A stretch of DNA of 64,000 bases, taken from assembly GCA_026413225.1 (NCBI GenBank), contig CM048554.1, forward strand, positions 45,789,963-45,853,962. The letters are read 5' to 3'. Source of the DNA: Otis tarda (lineage: Eukaryota > Chordata > Aves > Otidiformes > Otididae). The position numbers and the translations under genes were made by a program. Below the pieces are notes generated by a model that was not told the DNA's origin, did no database searches, and was given only the letters and a program-made list of their open reading frames with translations. Below, piece after piece: positions 62,146 to 64,000 of this stretch. How positions within the stretch are numbered: the stretch's first letter is position 1; every line of letters starts with the position of its first letter.

Positions 62146-64000
62146 AACCTGCTATGTCTGCCTGCAAACCCTGACTTACTTTCCCATTTTCCTTGTGTAT
62201 AGAACAAACATTCTTAAGAACACTTCAAATAGTACTATGAACTTGTTTCACCTTCATAGAGATACTTTGTCTTTCAACTCTTTCTCTGAATGTGCTTAGG
62301 ACACATTGTTTAATTAATTTCACCAAGAGCTTTATGGTTCATAAATGTGAAATTGTTTTCATACTAATGTTTCCTTGCTCACTTTTGTTCTCTTCCTGCT
62401 TCCTTTATGCCTGACCCCAGCTTGTCTCATTTGGCATTCCCAAAGCAGAATAGATTTGTTTTTCTAAAGCCATAGGCAGAGCTAATGGTACACAGGTTCC
62501 CATGAAGTGGGTGTTGCAGAAATTGAATAAATAGCACCTGATTTCCACTGACCAAAGGCAGGATCGCTAAGGTGACAAGAGAAAAAACCCTCTGAAAACA
62601 AAGCTCTTTAGATACCTTTAGAACAGTGGGAACCAGACAAGAATGTGATATTATATCTCCCAACTGAGGGAAACTGAGCTGCAAATAGTTCCAGCCAGGA
62701 AAGTGTACTCAACTTTGAACTTTGCTTTTCAAAGGTGAGAGCTTTCATGCAGTGAGATTGTGTGAATGGGTGTGAATTTATGGGAAATAGTTTCTGAAGT
62801 AGATAGCCAGATTAAATTTAAAACCACTCTGCCTGCATCCAGAGTGTAAGTACTGATCTGAAAAAGTGGAAGACCTAGCCTAAACTCTTAATATTGCTTT
62901 CTCTGTGTTATGTAAAGTTGTGTAACACCTCTCATTGCAAAGCAATAGTTATGAAAATACTAAGAGTCAAGTGAGAACAGATATGGTGCATCTTCTGATT
63001 AATTTACTGACATTGATACATGAGAAAGTCAAAGATTGTAGCTTCTTAAGAACTCCTGATGGCTTACACTCTGAAGCTCCTCAGTGCTTTTCAGCTAACA
63101 TCTGAGCTAGCTGCAGTCTGCGTGTCCAGAACGTTTCATTTCCGAGGAGAGGACAGCATTATTAAGTAGAAAAGGGAGTTTGTAAATCGAGTATCAGGAA
63201 GTTAAAGAGCCCATCAAAAAGCAGTAACTACTCACGTGTAGACATCACCTGCAGTAAAATAACCAAAATGCAAGTACAATTCAAACTGGAAATTAAAAAA
63301 AAAGGTTATCTTCATACTTGCTAACATTTTTCTTTCTGTGTGTATCCAGAATATTACAACAGTCTTCAGTGACCATCAGCCTAATTCAGCAAAGAACACA
63401 AGTTTCTAAAACAGGACTGACTCTGATGTGAGGCCCAGATGTTCAAAATGAAATATAAAATACTTCTTAGCAAGGTTTTCTTACTCCAGAGGGTGGTTAA
63501 TCTTACTACTCTCCTCTCCATTTGACCTGAATGTTTCCTAGGTGCTTGCTTTGTACATGCTTAGAATTGCCCCAGCCTAAATAGCTCAGCGCCTGTTTCT
63601 CACATCCCTCCCAAGATAGGATCTAGAAATTTGGCAAAGGAATGTGTAGGTCCCCTAGGGCATCCAAAACATTAATCATTACTGAATAATAGAAAGAGCA
63701 CACTGGCAAGACGAGGTTCCTCAGAAAATGCAAACTTGCTCACTGTCTTTTGAAAGGATGGGTGGGAATCTCCACCTTTCACGCAACAGCTTAGTGCTTG
63801 CAGGACTCAGCAAGTGAGAGGGCTGGATTCAATAGCTTCCTAAGCCTACAGACATTCAACAGGCCAAGTCTCACTTGCCAGGAAAGCGCCCTAACCATCA
63901 ACCTTTTACACAGGGTGTATGCTCCAATATAATTGATGCTCAGCCATTATAGAGAAAGGAATCCGCCACCAAATCAGCCAGCGAGAGTGAGCAAGGGACA

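Larger units (their letters stand above)
54777..64000. other. Non-coding unique DNA, no gene seen
   Basis: AT-rich unique sequence. It contains a T/C tract (56850-56895), a 75-base-period tandem duplication (58586-58735), a C10 run (59665-59674), an 8-base tandem near 61262-61279 and the hammerhead-like core near 62084. A terminal-exon-like open frame on the minus strand (55219-55424) is listed as a finding only. No gene or young transposon is supported. Confidence 0.65.

Overview
The window looks like bird nuclear DNA. Two long, well preserved CR1 LINE tails (about 12641-13530 on + and 40700-41445 on -) carry the CR1 ORF2 C-terminus. Both end in the octamer ATTCTATG that closes bird and reptile CR1 copies. 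The rest is AT-rich, CpG-poor, non-repetitive sequence with many A/T runs. I cannot name the species or the chromosome.

I found no host protein gene, tRNA, rRNA or CRISPR array that I can support. The open frames are short (169 codons at most), match no family I know, lack consistent splice structure and often overlap frames on the other strand. This fits a large intron or an intergenic desert, and the sequence does not say which. I also see no endogenous retrovirus or LTR element.

Layout. 1-12640: unique DNA with a 33-base tandem duplication, a possible conserved regulatory block near 6080-6600, a hairpin at 10367-10428 and A-rich tracts. 12641-13530: plus-strand CR1 tail. 13531-18447: unique DNA with a possible old tRNA-derived SINE near 17440-17720. 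18448-18940: an ancient CR1-like LINE tail followed by a second CR1 3' fragment. 18941-40699: unique DNA. 40700-41640: minus-strand CR1 tail abutting a much older CR1-type fragment in the same orientation. 41641-53939: unique DNA. 53940-54735: two more pieces of ancient LINE, one with a readable reverse transcriptase motif. 54736-64000: unique DNA with a 75-base tandem duplication and a hammerhead-ribozyme-like core near 62084.

The clearest pattern is layering of CR1-lineage LINEs of different ages. At least six pieces are visible: two younger copies differing at only two of about 100 terminal bases, and four older ones that can only be placed through protein or 3'-end similarity. I did not find a convincing new biological system. 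The best leads are non-coding: the 6.1-6.6 kb block with its paired inverted motifs, the 10.4 kb hairpin, the SINE-like block and the hammerhead-like core.
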